6,338 bases of DNA. It comes from Cyclobacteriaceae bacterium. Its GTDB lineage: Bacteria > Bacteroidota > Bacteroidia > Cytophagales > Cyclobacteriaceae. The stretch is from positions 1-6,338 of the forward strand of contig JAOTYN010000249.1 of NCBI GenBank assembly GCA_029861825.1, read 5' to 3'. Both the position numbers and the translations under genes were made by a program. Of this stretch, positions 1-5,720 are shown piece after piece; the stretch's first letter is position 1, and each line of letters starts with the position of its first letter. The notes under the pieces were generated by a model. The model was not told the origin of the DNA. It did no database searches and saw only the letters and a program-made list of their open reading frames with translations.

Positions 1-145
1 AAGGGTTTTCTAGAAGGAGCGTTTTGTATGAATCATTCCTTGTAGTGACTCAAATCATACGTTGATAAGGAAAATTTTTGTTGCTTATATGAAATAAAGG
101 GAACTGGTGATCCCAAGTAATAGGAGTGTTGATTTTTTAGAAGTG

Positions 146-1141
146 ATGGAACTAAGAGGACGATATTTGATCCCCCTTGCATTTTTAACCTTGGCATCAT
201 GTACATTCGATGATGAAATAATCGAAGAACTTGATTCATCCATATTACCGGTAGACTGCGACACTTCCAATTACGATTACAACACCGTAATATACCCATT
301 GATACAAAACCAATGCTCTTCTACCCAGGCTTGTCATGGTGCCGGAAGCGTTTTTGGAGAAATTACCACTTTTGAAAATATAACATCTTATGTGGATAAT
401 GGATCATTCGAAAAAAGAGTTTTGATTGATCAGGATATGCCACCAGCTGCTCCATTATCGGATTGTGATCAGGAGTTGATCAGAAGTTGGCTGACAAAAG
501 GGGCACCGGGTAACAACGATTCCGATCCACCAGACCCCGATCCTGTCCTGGATACCGGTGATTGCGATCCTGACGTGATCTATTTTGGAAAAGATGTGCT
601 GCCAATTCTTCAATCCAACTGCGCATTATCTGGTTGCCATGACGCAAATACTGCCGAAGACGGATTTGATTTCTCCACCTACGAGGGCACCATTAAAAAG
701 GATTTCAAACCAGGTGACCCTGAAGATTCCGAGATGTACGAGGTACTGGTTGAAGATGATCATGATGACATAATGCCCCCTCCCCCTATGGACCCCTTGA
801 GCGCCGAACAAATCCAAATTATATACGATTGGATTATACAAGGTGGAGAAGACCTCAGCTGTGATCCCGGATCATGCAATACTGAGGATGTGACCTTTTC
901 CGGAGTCGTATTACCTATTATCGAGAATAAATGTAAAGGATGTCATAGTGGCACTGCACCTCAAGGCAATGTTTTGCTCACCAATTATGATCAAACCAAA
1001 GCATTGGTAGATGATGGTAGTTTGATGGGTACATTAAATAATACCGGAGGATATGCCGTTATGCCGCCAGCCGGGAAGTTACCGGATTGTGAAATACAGC
1101 AAATTGAAGCATGGGTAAATAACGGGGCATCAAATAATTAA
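146..1141 (+). CDS. Lipoprotein with three cytochrome-c-like (PSCyt1-type) domains
   Basis: Probably an envelope-anchored heme or electron-transfer protein; its partner is unknown. From the ATG at 146 (331 residues) the signal is short and ends in the lipobox LASC, with the lipidated Cys at residue 19. The frame is open back to a GTG at 107 that has an AAAGGG-like sequence before it, but that start adds 13 residues ahead of an already complete signal, so I prefer 146. Numbered from the GTG, three repeats follow, each with a Cys-His heme-type motif, a later Met-Pro-Pro and a closing Trp helix. Domain 1 has C70-X5-C76-H77, M111 and W128. Domain 2 has C172-X4-C177-H178, M223 and W242. Domain 3 has the canonical C276-X2-C279-H280, M319 and W336. 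This order, with PGDPEDS in domain 2, matches planctomycete-type cytochrome c domains. An Asp/Pro-rich linker (about 138-152) separates domains 1 and 2. Covalent heme attachment is doubtful for domains 1 and 2. Confidence 0.85.
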   Translation: MELRGRYLIPLAFLTLASCTFDDEIIEELDSSILPVDCDTSNYDYNTVIYPLIQNQCSSTQACHGAGSVFGEITTFENITSYVDNGSFEKRVLIDQDMPPAAPLSDCDQELIRSWLTKGAPGNNDSDPPDPDPVLDTGDCDPDVIYFGKDVLPILQSNCALSGCHDANTAEDGFDFSTYEGTIKKDFKPGDPEDSEMYEVLVEDDHDDIMPPPPMDPLSAEQIQIIYDWIIQGGEDLSCDPGSCNTEDVTFSGVVLPIIENKCKGCHSGTAPQGNVLLTNYDQTKALVDDGSLMGTLNNTGGYAVMPPAGKLPDCEIQQIEAWVNNGASNN

Positions 1142-1297
1142 TGGGGAAACCATTATAACCCTAGAGCAGGTAGGTATTTGATCCTATAATCCCATTTTGC
1201 GCTAGTGTTCATAGACAAGGCTGAATCCCGAACAAAAATTTCATTGAAACATGATGTTAATCATTGGTGAACCCCCTGGCTAATTCCAAATTTCATC

Positions 1298-1837
1298 ATG
1301 ACAAAAATACTTACCGCCGTTTTCGTTATTCTTCTCAGCAGCTGCGCCGTTAAAGTCAATACTTTCTATGATAAACAAGTGGCCTTTGATCAGTATCAGA
1401 CTTTTTGTTGGTTCACCGGCTGCCAGTTTACCATTGAAGGGCCCGATTATTTAAAGAAAGACAGTGCGGCGGTGGAAGCCTTCAAACAGGCCATTGTACA
1501 GGAACTGAATGGCAAGGGATACCGATATGATGATAATCAACCGGATTTTCTGTTATACGTGCAAATTGTGGTAGAAGAGCAGCAAACGCTCATTGCATCT
1601 CCTGTTAATGTAGATGACACCTATGAATGGGGCAGGACCTATCCCCAGGAAGACTTTGTGGAAGACACCTATGTTTATTTAAAAGGTTCCATGATCATCG
1701 ATATTGCCGATGCCGCCAGTGGCAGAATGGTGTGGCGATCTGATGCGGTTCGCTATTTAACCTTAAACCCTGAGATCGACAGTAAGATCATTGCTGGAGG
1801 GGTAAAACGGGCATTACAGAAATTTCCTCCCCGGTAA
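1298..1837 (+). CDS. DUF4136 family lipoprotein
   Basis: Predicted outer-membrane or periplasmic lipoprotein of unknown function. The 179-residue product starts with a short hydrophobic signal and the lipobox LSSC, with Cys16 as the lipidation site. The mature part has the marks of DUF4136. These are an N-terminal Val-x-x-x-Tyr-Asp strand (residues 20-25), an F-D-x-Y-x-T-F-x-W segment (30-38), a helix ending in KGY (73-75), a P-D-F-L strand (82-85), a G-S-M-I-I-D-I strand (130-136), the S-G-x-M-V-W-R motif (141-147), and a C-terminal helix ending in K-F-P-P (175-178). Length is normal for the family. Two cysteines five residues apart (C37 and C42) flank the conserved Trp and could form a disulfide, which I do not associate with the family. 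The ATG at 1298 is the only start that gives a proper lipoprotein signal. No clear Shine-Dalgarno sequence precedes it. The gene stands alone, 156 bases after the cytochrome-like gene. Family assignment is by motif recall. Confidence 0.85.
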   Translation: MTKILTAVFVILLSSCAVKVNTFYDKQVAFDQYQTFCWFTGCQFTIEGPDYLKKDSAAVEAFKQAIVQELNGKGYRYDDNQPDFLLYVQIVVEEQQTLIASPVNVDDTYEWGRTYPQEDFVEDTYVYLKGSMIIDIADAASGRMVWRSDAVRYLTLNPEIDSKIIAGGVKRALQKFPPR

Positions 1838-1839
1838 GT

Positions 1840-2022
1840 TTATGAGTTAATGGAGATCATGTGCTGCAGTTGTTCTATCTGCTGCTGCTTTTGGGTTAGG
1901 TATTTTCTGGATTTGGTGAGGGGCCCGCCTTTTAACTTTTCCAGTTCAATAGAAACCTTATACATAAGGTCTTCCAGAGCTTCCAACAATATGGGAGAGT
2001 ATTTGGGGTCGATGTTTAACAT
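1840..2022 (-). CDS. Small conserved-looking helical protein, function unknown
   Basis: A 60-residue cytosolic protein with no signal peptide, membrane segment or cysteine. Its composition is rich in Leu, Glu, Lys and Gln. Residues about 9-30 form an amphipathic helix, then a Gly-Gly-Pro-Leu-Thr turn (32-36), then a second Lys/Gln-rich helix, so a helical hairpin or small coiled coil is likely. It starts at ATG 2020-2022, preceded by AT-rich sequence and an exact TAnnTTTG element. It ends 2 bases from the stop codon of the convergent DUF4136 gene, with no terminator between them. An overlapping opposite-strand frame (1850-2044) encodes a Cys/Ser-rich sequence that looks like an antisense shadow. 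I cannot assign a family. It resembles short conserved hypothetical proteins from Bacteroidota, from memory only. It is divergently transcribed from the DUF1080 gene across an 80-base gap. Confidence 0.65.
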   Translation of the reverse strand: MLNIDPKYSPILLEALEDLMYKVSIELEKLKGGPLTKSRKYLTQKQQQIEQLQHMISINS

Positions 2023-2049
2023 TGTTATTCAGAATAAACTATGACTAAG

Positions 2050-2057
2050 CAAAGCTA
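2050..2057 (-). promoter_or_regulatory. Candidate Bacteroidota -7 element for the small helical protein
   Basis: On the minus strand this reads TAGCTTTG, an exact match to the TAnnTTTG -7 consensus of the Bacteroidota primary sigma factor. It lies 27 bases upstream of the ATG at 2022, which would leave a short leader. No TTG -33 element sits at the expected 19-base distance, so this rests on one half of the promoter only. Confidence 0.35.
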
Positions 2058-2102
2058 TAAAATGTTTATTGGAAAAATAGCAGTTAAAGAGTAATATAGT
2101 GA

Positions 2103-2738
2103 ATGATGAAAACATTGAAACTCTGTATCCTAATTGTAATGACATCACTGGTTTCCGCGACCGCCCAAAACTGGATCCCCTTGTTTAATGGAGTTGACCT
2201 TGAGCATTGGGAGCATGTGGGCGAGGGCCAATTTGTCATTGATAATGGTTTACTTAAAACTGAAGGCGGCATGGGACTGTTGTGGTATACGGCACAAAAA
2301 TTTGAAAATGCCCAGATACGAATTGTTTACAAGGGAGCCTCGGAGAACAATGCCGGGGTGTTCATACGAATCCCTGAAAGACCTACGGAACCATGGATGC
2401 CAGTTAACCGCGGATACGAAGTCCAAATAGATGACCGTGAAGATGAATACCATAAGACTGGAGTGCTATATTCATTTACTAAAGCCAAGGCCTCACCTGG
2501 GAAACCTGGGGTGTGGAATGTGATGGTAATTTCATTAAAGGGGGGCAGGACTCGAGTGGAAGTAAATGGCGAATTAGTAACGGAATTCAACGAAGGGGAC
2601 AACGTGCCTCCCAAAAAGTTGGATTATGAACCTGATCGTGGACCAAGACCAAATTCCGGATATATTGGCCTTCAAAACCACGGGGCGGAAGACACCATTT
2701 ACTTTAAGGAGATCAGCTACAAACTATTGTCAGAGTGA
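2103..2738 (+). CDS. Exported DUF1080 / 3-keto-disaccharide hydrolase domain protein
   Basis: Likely a periplasmic protein acting on (keto-)glycosides. Members of this concanavalin-like family (PF06439) cleave or bind 3-keto-glycosides made by partner oxidoreductases; the exact substrate here cannot be read from sequence. The 211-residue product has a signal peptide (residues 1-21, cleavage probably after Ala-Thr-Ala, before Gln22). One family-length domain follows. It contains L-F-N-G-x-D-L-x-x-W (27-36), a strand with NNAGVFIR (82-89), the G-Y-E-V-Q-I-D-D segment (104-111), H-K-T-G (117-120), W-N (138-139), V-N-G (154-156) and the terminal G-Y-I-G-L-Q-N-H-G motif (186-194). Tandem ATG codons at 2103 and 2106 both fit as the start. 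Its TGA stop overlaps a GTG start in the pattern GTGA, which couples it to the GMC remnant downstream. That overlap implies an operon running on to the Gfo/Idh/MocA gene. Confidence 0.88.
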   Translation: MMKTLKLCILIVMTSLVSATAQNWIPLFNGVDLEHWEHVGEGQFVIDNGLLKTEGGMGLLWYTAQKFENAQIRIVYKGASENNAGVFIRIPERPTEPWMPVNRGYEVQIDDREDEYHKTGVLYSFTKAKASPGKPGVWNVMVISLKGGRTRVEVNGELVTEFNEGDNVPPKKLDYEPDRGPRPNSGYIGLQNHGAEDTIYFKEISYKLLSE

Positions 2739-2857
2739 ACGAGTATGATGCTATAGTCATCGGTTCAGGCATATCAGGCGGATGGGTAGCCAAAGAACTA
2801 TGCGAGCAAGGTTTAAAGACCTTGGTATTGGAAAGAGGCCGGGATGTAAATAGCTAA
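2735..2857 (+). pseudogene. N-terminal remnant of a GMC-type FAD oxidoreductase
   Basis: This 40-codon frame starts at a GTG overlapping the preceding stop codon and ends at TAA 2855-2857. It encodes a clean FAD-binding beta-alpha-beta unit: a Tyr-Asp-Ala-Ile-Val-Ile strand, then G-S-G-I-S-G-G (the GxGxxG dinucleotide-binding loop, residues 10-16), a W-V-A-K-E-L helix, and a second strand ending in V-L-E-R-G-R-D, whose Glu normally contacts the FAD ribose. Intact GMC glucose/choline-type dehydrogenases run to roughly 500-600 residues. Nothing recognisable of the substrate domain or C-terminus follows. The surviving stretch has no internal damage and normal spacing, so the truncation looks like a deletion and not slow decay. 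It lies where Bacteroidota clusters often carry a full GMC gene, between DUF1080 and Gfo/Idh/MocA genes. A misassembly would give the same picture. Confidence 0.75.
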
Positions 2858-2959
2858 CGGCATAATTACTAATTTCAGGAATTATACCAACAGGATATGG
2901 AGCGGCTTACTATGCCGTCGACAATTCAAACAAGGAATATTGTAAAGCAATCATTTACT

Positions 2960-4039
2960 ATGGATAAGAAAGTTGGTGTGGGACTCGTTGGTTCGCAGTT
3001 TATTTCCAGCATTCATGCGGAAGCCTTAAAATCATTACCCGATGCGGAGATTGTTGCAGTGATGTCGCCAACGGAGGGCAATGCCCTCAACTTCTCCCAA
3101 AAATTTGGAATACCTAATCATTTTACCCGGCTGGAGGACATGCTGGAACTAGACAATATTGATATGGTGGTCATCGGTGCTCCCAACAACCTGCATTGTG
3201 AGATCACGCTAAAAGCCGCATCAGCTGGCAAACATGTGGTGGTTGAGAAACCTCTTTGTATGAACCTTTCCGAAGCAGATCAAATGATTGAAGCTTGCAA
3301 GGAAGCTAACGTCAAACTCATGTACGCCGAGGAACTGTGTTTTACCCCAAAATACGTAAGATTAAAGGAACTGTTGGATGAAGGGGTTTTGGGAAAACCT
3401 GTTTTATTTAAACAATCTGAAAAACACGACGGTCCACATGCCGACCATTTCTGGGACGTTGAGCAATCAGGTGGCGGGGTAACCATGGATATGGGGTGCC
3501 ACGCAATCGAGTTCTTTCGATGGCTAAATGGGCGCAAACCTATTGTTTCGGTTTATGCTCAAATGGCTACCAGCGTTCACAAAGACCGAACCATTGGAGA
3601 CGACAACGCTATATTAATACTGGAATTCGAAAATGGTGTGACCGCATTGGCTGAAGAAAGCTGGACCAAGCTCGGCGGTATGGATGATCGTGCAGAAATT
3701 CATGGTTCGGAAGGGGTTGCATATGCAGATGTCTTACAAGGTAGTTCCATACAAACTTATAGCACCAAAGGAGTAGGATATGCCGTAGAAAAGGCCGGGA
3801 GCACCATTGGCTGGAGCTTTACCATGTACGAGGAAATTTGGAACTACGGTTTTCCTCAGGAATTCCAGCACTTTGTTGACTGTGTGAAGAACAATAAAAA
3901 ACCAATGGTAACTGGAGAAGATGGGAAAGCTGTTTTGGAGGTAATTTTTGCAGCTTATGAATCAGCCGGTACCGGCAAAAAAGTACATTTACCCTTCAAA
4001 ACCGACGTCGACAAGCCCTATAAACTTTGGAAGAAATAA
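2960..4039 (+). CDS. Gfo/Idh/MocA family NAD(P)-dependent oxidoreductase
   Basis: Cytosolic sugar or cyclitol dehydrogenase of the glucose-fructose oxidoreductase / inositol 2-dehydrogenase / MocA superfamily; the substrate is unresolved. The frame is open from an ATG at 2897 (380 residues). I prefer the ATG at 2960 (359 residues) because it places the Rossmann loop G-V-G-L-V-G six residues from the start, as usual in the family, and the 21 extra residues look neither like a signal nor like a domain. Numbered from 2897, a Rossmann domain (about 26-145) carries GxGxxG (G27, G29, G32), A-P-N-N-x-H (95-100) and the cofactor/catalytic motif E117-K118-P119. A mixed alpha/beta domain follows with G-G-G-V-T-M-D-M-G-C-H, where D198 and H202 match the catalytic pair. 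No secretion signal is present. It follows the DUF1080 gene and GMC remnant on the same strand, which suggests a role in 3-keto-sugar or related carbohydrate metabolism. Confidence 0.9.
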   Translation: MDKKVGVGLVGSQFISSIHAEALKSLPDAEIVAVMSPTEGNALNFSQKFGIPNHFTRLEDMLELDNIDMVVIGAPNNLHCEITLKAASAGKHVVVEKPLCMNLSEADQMIEACKEANVKLMYAEELCFTPKYVRLKELLDEGVLGKPVLFKQSEKHDGPHADHFWDVEQSGGGVTMDMGCHAIEFFRWLNGRKPIVSVYAQMATSVHKDRTIGDDNAILILEFENGVTALAEESWTKLGGMDDRAEIHGSEGVAYADVLQGSSIQTYSTKGVGYAVEKAGSTIGWSFTMYEEIWNYGFPQEFQHFVDCVKNNKKPMVTGEDGKAVLEVIFAAYESAGTGKKVHLPFKTDVDKPYKLWKK

Positions 4040-4065
4040 TGCTTTATTATGTGAAGGTCTTGGAA

Positions 4066-4121
4066 AAGCAGGCCTACGAGGAAGGAACAATTTGGAAGTC
4101 CCTCAATACATAGGCCTGCTT
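4066..4121. repeat. Perfect 11-base inverted repeat between convergent genes
   Basis: The left arm AAGCAGGCCTA (4066-4076) and right arm TAGGCCTGCTT (4111-4121) are exact reverse complements, with a 34-base interior. A second short pairing, GAGG (4078-4081) with CCTC (4101-4104), extends the possible stem past one unpaired base on the left and six on the right. It sits between the stop codons of the Gfo/Idh/MocA gene and the convergent fadL-like gene. No run of T follows on either strand, so it is not a textbook intrinsic terminator. It could be a transcript 3'-end stabilising hairpin or a relic of a small repeat element. Confidence 0.6.
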
Positions 4122-4156
4122 CAGGTTAAATCATTAATTTAGCCAGCAGAGAGCGG

Positions 4157-5434
4157 TTATTTGCGAAACTTATAACTTACCCCGGCCATGATCATGGAGG
4201 TGGTCATGTCGTAGGACACTTCGCTGCCTGGAATGGCTCCGTAAGGAGGGAAGTTCTCCATAAACATCGGGTTCAACAGCGGTCCGGAGGTTTTTCCAGA
4301 ACTGGTTCCGTAATGGTAAACCGCATCCAAAACTACCCTCTCGCTAGCTTGATAGCTCATACCGAATTGAAAGGCATTCTCAATAATAGCGGTGGCGGGT
4401 ACATTGAAGAATGCTACCTCACTGCTAATGGGGTTAGAGCTGTAGGTGTAACCTAGTCTCAATGGCAATTTCTGAATTCCTTTGTATTGCAGACCGGCGG
4501 AAATAATATCTATATTCTCCCAGCCGAAACCCGCTATTGCGGCTGTTTGTGTCCACCCGGTTTTGGAGAAGCCTTTGGTGTTTTCATAGTCAACCATGCG
4601 GTAGTCGACCGCAATATCGAACTGATCCAATGAGTAGCCAACACCCAGTGACAAGATGGCGGGATAATTCAATCCCAGGTCATTAGTTCCTGTAGAGTTG
4701 TCCAGATAGGTATTGTCGAACTCAAAATCGCCAAAGGATTGCTCAGTTTTATAAGAGGCTCCCATTTTAAATCCGGAACCGGAGTTGTAGAACATTCCAA
4801 TTTGTGCACCGAAGCCCATTGCTGTGGCAACGTCAGTGGAAGGATAGCCTGCCATAGTAGGATTAGCTGTAGGATTGGGCATTAACTCCAAGCGGGCATA
4901 GTTGAAGGTGGGCTGTACCCCTATAGAAATTTTGTCGGATAGCTCATAGGCCCAGGTAAACCCAACCTGCAGTAATTGGTAGTCAGATTGGATACGTCCG
5001 AATCCACCCATACTTTGGGGCATGGTGATAGGATTGGTGGTACTTTCGGGGAATGTCACTCCAAATCCCGCTACTCCAAATACGGAGGCTCCAAAAGCAT
5101 GTCGACTGTCTTCTTTATTCCATACCATGGATAGCGCCGGCATGGGTGAAACACCCCGGTCATCTTTGGTGGTACCGCTGAAGAAATTGCCAGTGGGCTG
5201 ACCCATGCTGTTAAATTCCGGTACGGTGGAACTTAATACAGGTGAAGAAAAGAAAAGGCCAATGTCGAACCTGCCGATAGTCCCATCAAAGGTGGTAATG
5301 GCTGCAGGATTCCATTGTAGGGCTCCCGAAATATCTAAGGGCTGAGCTGGGGCCGCACCTCCCATAGACATGTTAACGGCACCTGCACCTTGCATGATGT
5401 GACCCGCTTGTGAAAAAGCGAATGTAGATGCCAA
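4157..5434 (-). CDS. FadL/TodX (OMPP1) family outer membrane transport protein, start region frameshifted
   Basis: A 14-strand-type outer-membrane beta-barrel of the FadL family, which lets hydrophobic compounds such as fatty acids or aromatics cross the outer membrane; the ligand here is unknown. From the TTG at 5434 the frame gives 425 residues, normal for the family. The N-terminal segment has the family hallmark G-A-G-A-V-N-M-S-M-G-G-A (16-27) and the conserved N-P-A (42-44) after Q-W. The rest alternates Gly/aromatic strands and ends in V-S-Y-K-F-R-K, typical of a last barrel strand. The TTG start falls inside what should be the signal peptide. Upstream codons in the same frame encode its missing hydrophobic half (K-I-L-L-V-T-F-S-F-L-L-A-S), but the adjacent ATG (5466-5468) is one base out of frame. 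The intended product is probably about 436 residues and starts at that ATG. Monocistronic; faces the DinB-like gene divergently. Confidence 0.87.
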   Translation of the reverse strand: MASTFAFSQAGHIMQGAGAVNMSMGGAAPAQPLDISGALQWNPAAITTFDGTIGRFDIGLFFSSPVLSSTVPEFNSMGQPTGNFFSGTTKDDRGVSPMPALSMVWNKEDSRHAFGASVFGVAGFGVTFPESTTNPITMPQSMGGFGRIQSDYQLLQVGFTWAYELSDKISIGVQPTFNYARLELMPNPTANPTMAGYPSTDVATAMGFGAQIGMFYNSGSGFKMGASYKTEQSFGDFEFDNTYLDNSTGTNDLGLNYPAILSLGVGYSLDQFDIAVDYRMVDYENTKGFSKTGWTQTAAIAGFGWENIDIISAGLQYKGIQKLPLRLGYTYSSNPISSEVAFFNVPATAIIENAFQFGMSYQASERVVLDAVYHYGTSSGKTSGPLLNPMFMENFPPYGAIPGSEVSYDMTTSMIMAGVSYKFRK

Positions 5435-5468
5435 TAAGAACGAAAATGTTACTAATAAAATTTTTCAT
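5435..5468 (-). other. Frame-broken start and signal peptide of the FadL-like gene
   Basis: On the minus strand the ATG is followed by five A and four T. As written, the ATG frame runs into a different hydrophobic peptide that stops after 31 codons. The barrel frame instead meets a TGA formed by the last two bases of the ATG and the next base. Removing one A gives an uninterrupted ATG-AAA-ATT-TTA reading and an ideal signal peptide ending in F-A-F-S-Q. The best explanation is a one-base insertion in the homopolymer, either real or a sequencing error. A non-standard ATT start at 5459-5461 would also restore most of the signal. Confidence 0.7.
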
Positions 5469-5529
5469 TACCGTAAGGTTTTGAGGTTTTAATTCACCGC
5501 CAAAGGTGGCTTTAAAATGCCGCTTGCCA

Positions 5530-5545
5530 TATGATCTAAATCATA
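5530..5545. promoter_or_regulatory. Candidate FNR/Crp-type operator
   Basis: TATGAT-CTAA-ATCATA is a perfect 6-base dyad with a 4-base spacer. It matches 8 of 10 fixed positions of the FNR-type box TTGAT-N4-ATCAA, and the mismatches are symmetric. It lies about 60 bases upstream of the FadL-like start and about 175 bases upstream of the DinB-like start, so the fadL-like gene is the more likely target. No regulator gene is in the window, so the binding protein is inferred. Confidence 0.35.
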
Positions 5546-5708
5546 GCAAAAAAATACCATTTTACTCGCCTGTGGTTGGAAAAAAGCATTTGAAATATGA
5601 AGAAAATTTCACTTTATATTAAAGACCGCAGAATTTGAATATCAGGTCAATTTGTCCCCTGAGTTACCAACTTTATTAAGGAAAATGAATATATTCCATG
5701 ACTAACAA

Positions 5709-5720
5709 AATGATATCATT
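5709..5720. promoter_or_regulatory. Perfect 12-base palindrome abutting the DinB-like start codon
   Basis: AATGATATCATT is its own reverse complement and ends at the base before ATG 5721, covering the usual ribosome-binding position. No Shine-Dalgarno sequence is present there. It could be an operator or a weak hairpin, but palindromes of this length arise by chance in AT-rich DNA. The evidence for function is position only. Confidence 0.25.

Noticed and set aside
26..60. Inverted repeat GTATGA / TCATAC upstream of the cytochrome-like gene
   Set aside because: Only 6 paired bases with a 23-base loop, which is expected by chance in AT-rich DNA. No T run or promoter relation.
1..65. Possible 3' end of an upstream gene
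   Set aside because: Two plus frames are open from base 1 (stops at 43-45 and 63-65), but the peptides are too short to recognise or to choose between.
1142..1297. Promoter for the DUF4136 gene
   Set aside because: No acceptable TAnnTTTG with a correctly spaced TTG was found. The TATTTG and ATTTTG strings near 1175-1199 miss the TA pair or the spacing.
1850..2044. Plus-strand 64-codon frame opposite the small helical protein
   Set aside because: Cys/Ser-rich composition with no domain or signal logic. It is better explained as the antisense of the Leu/Glu/Lys-rich minus-strand gene.
2327..2614. Minus-strand 95-codon frame inside the DUF1080 gene
   Set aside because: Lies wholly within a well-supported gene and encodes low-information Ser/Pro/Thr-rich sequence with no family features.
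5495..5510. Short hairpin CACCGCC-AAA-GGTGGC upstream of the FadL-like gene
   Set aside because: Only five pairs including a G-T wobble. It is not followed by a T run, and its position gives no clear regulatory reading.
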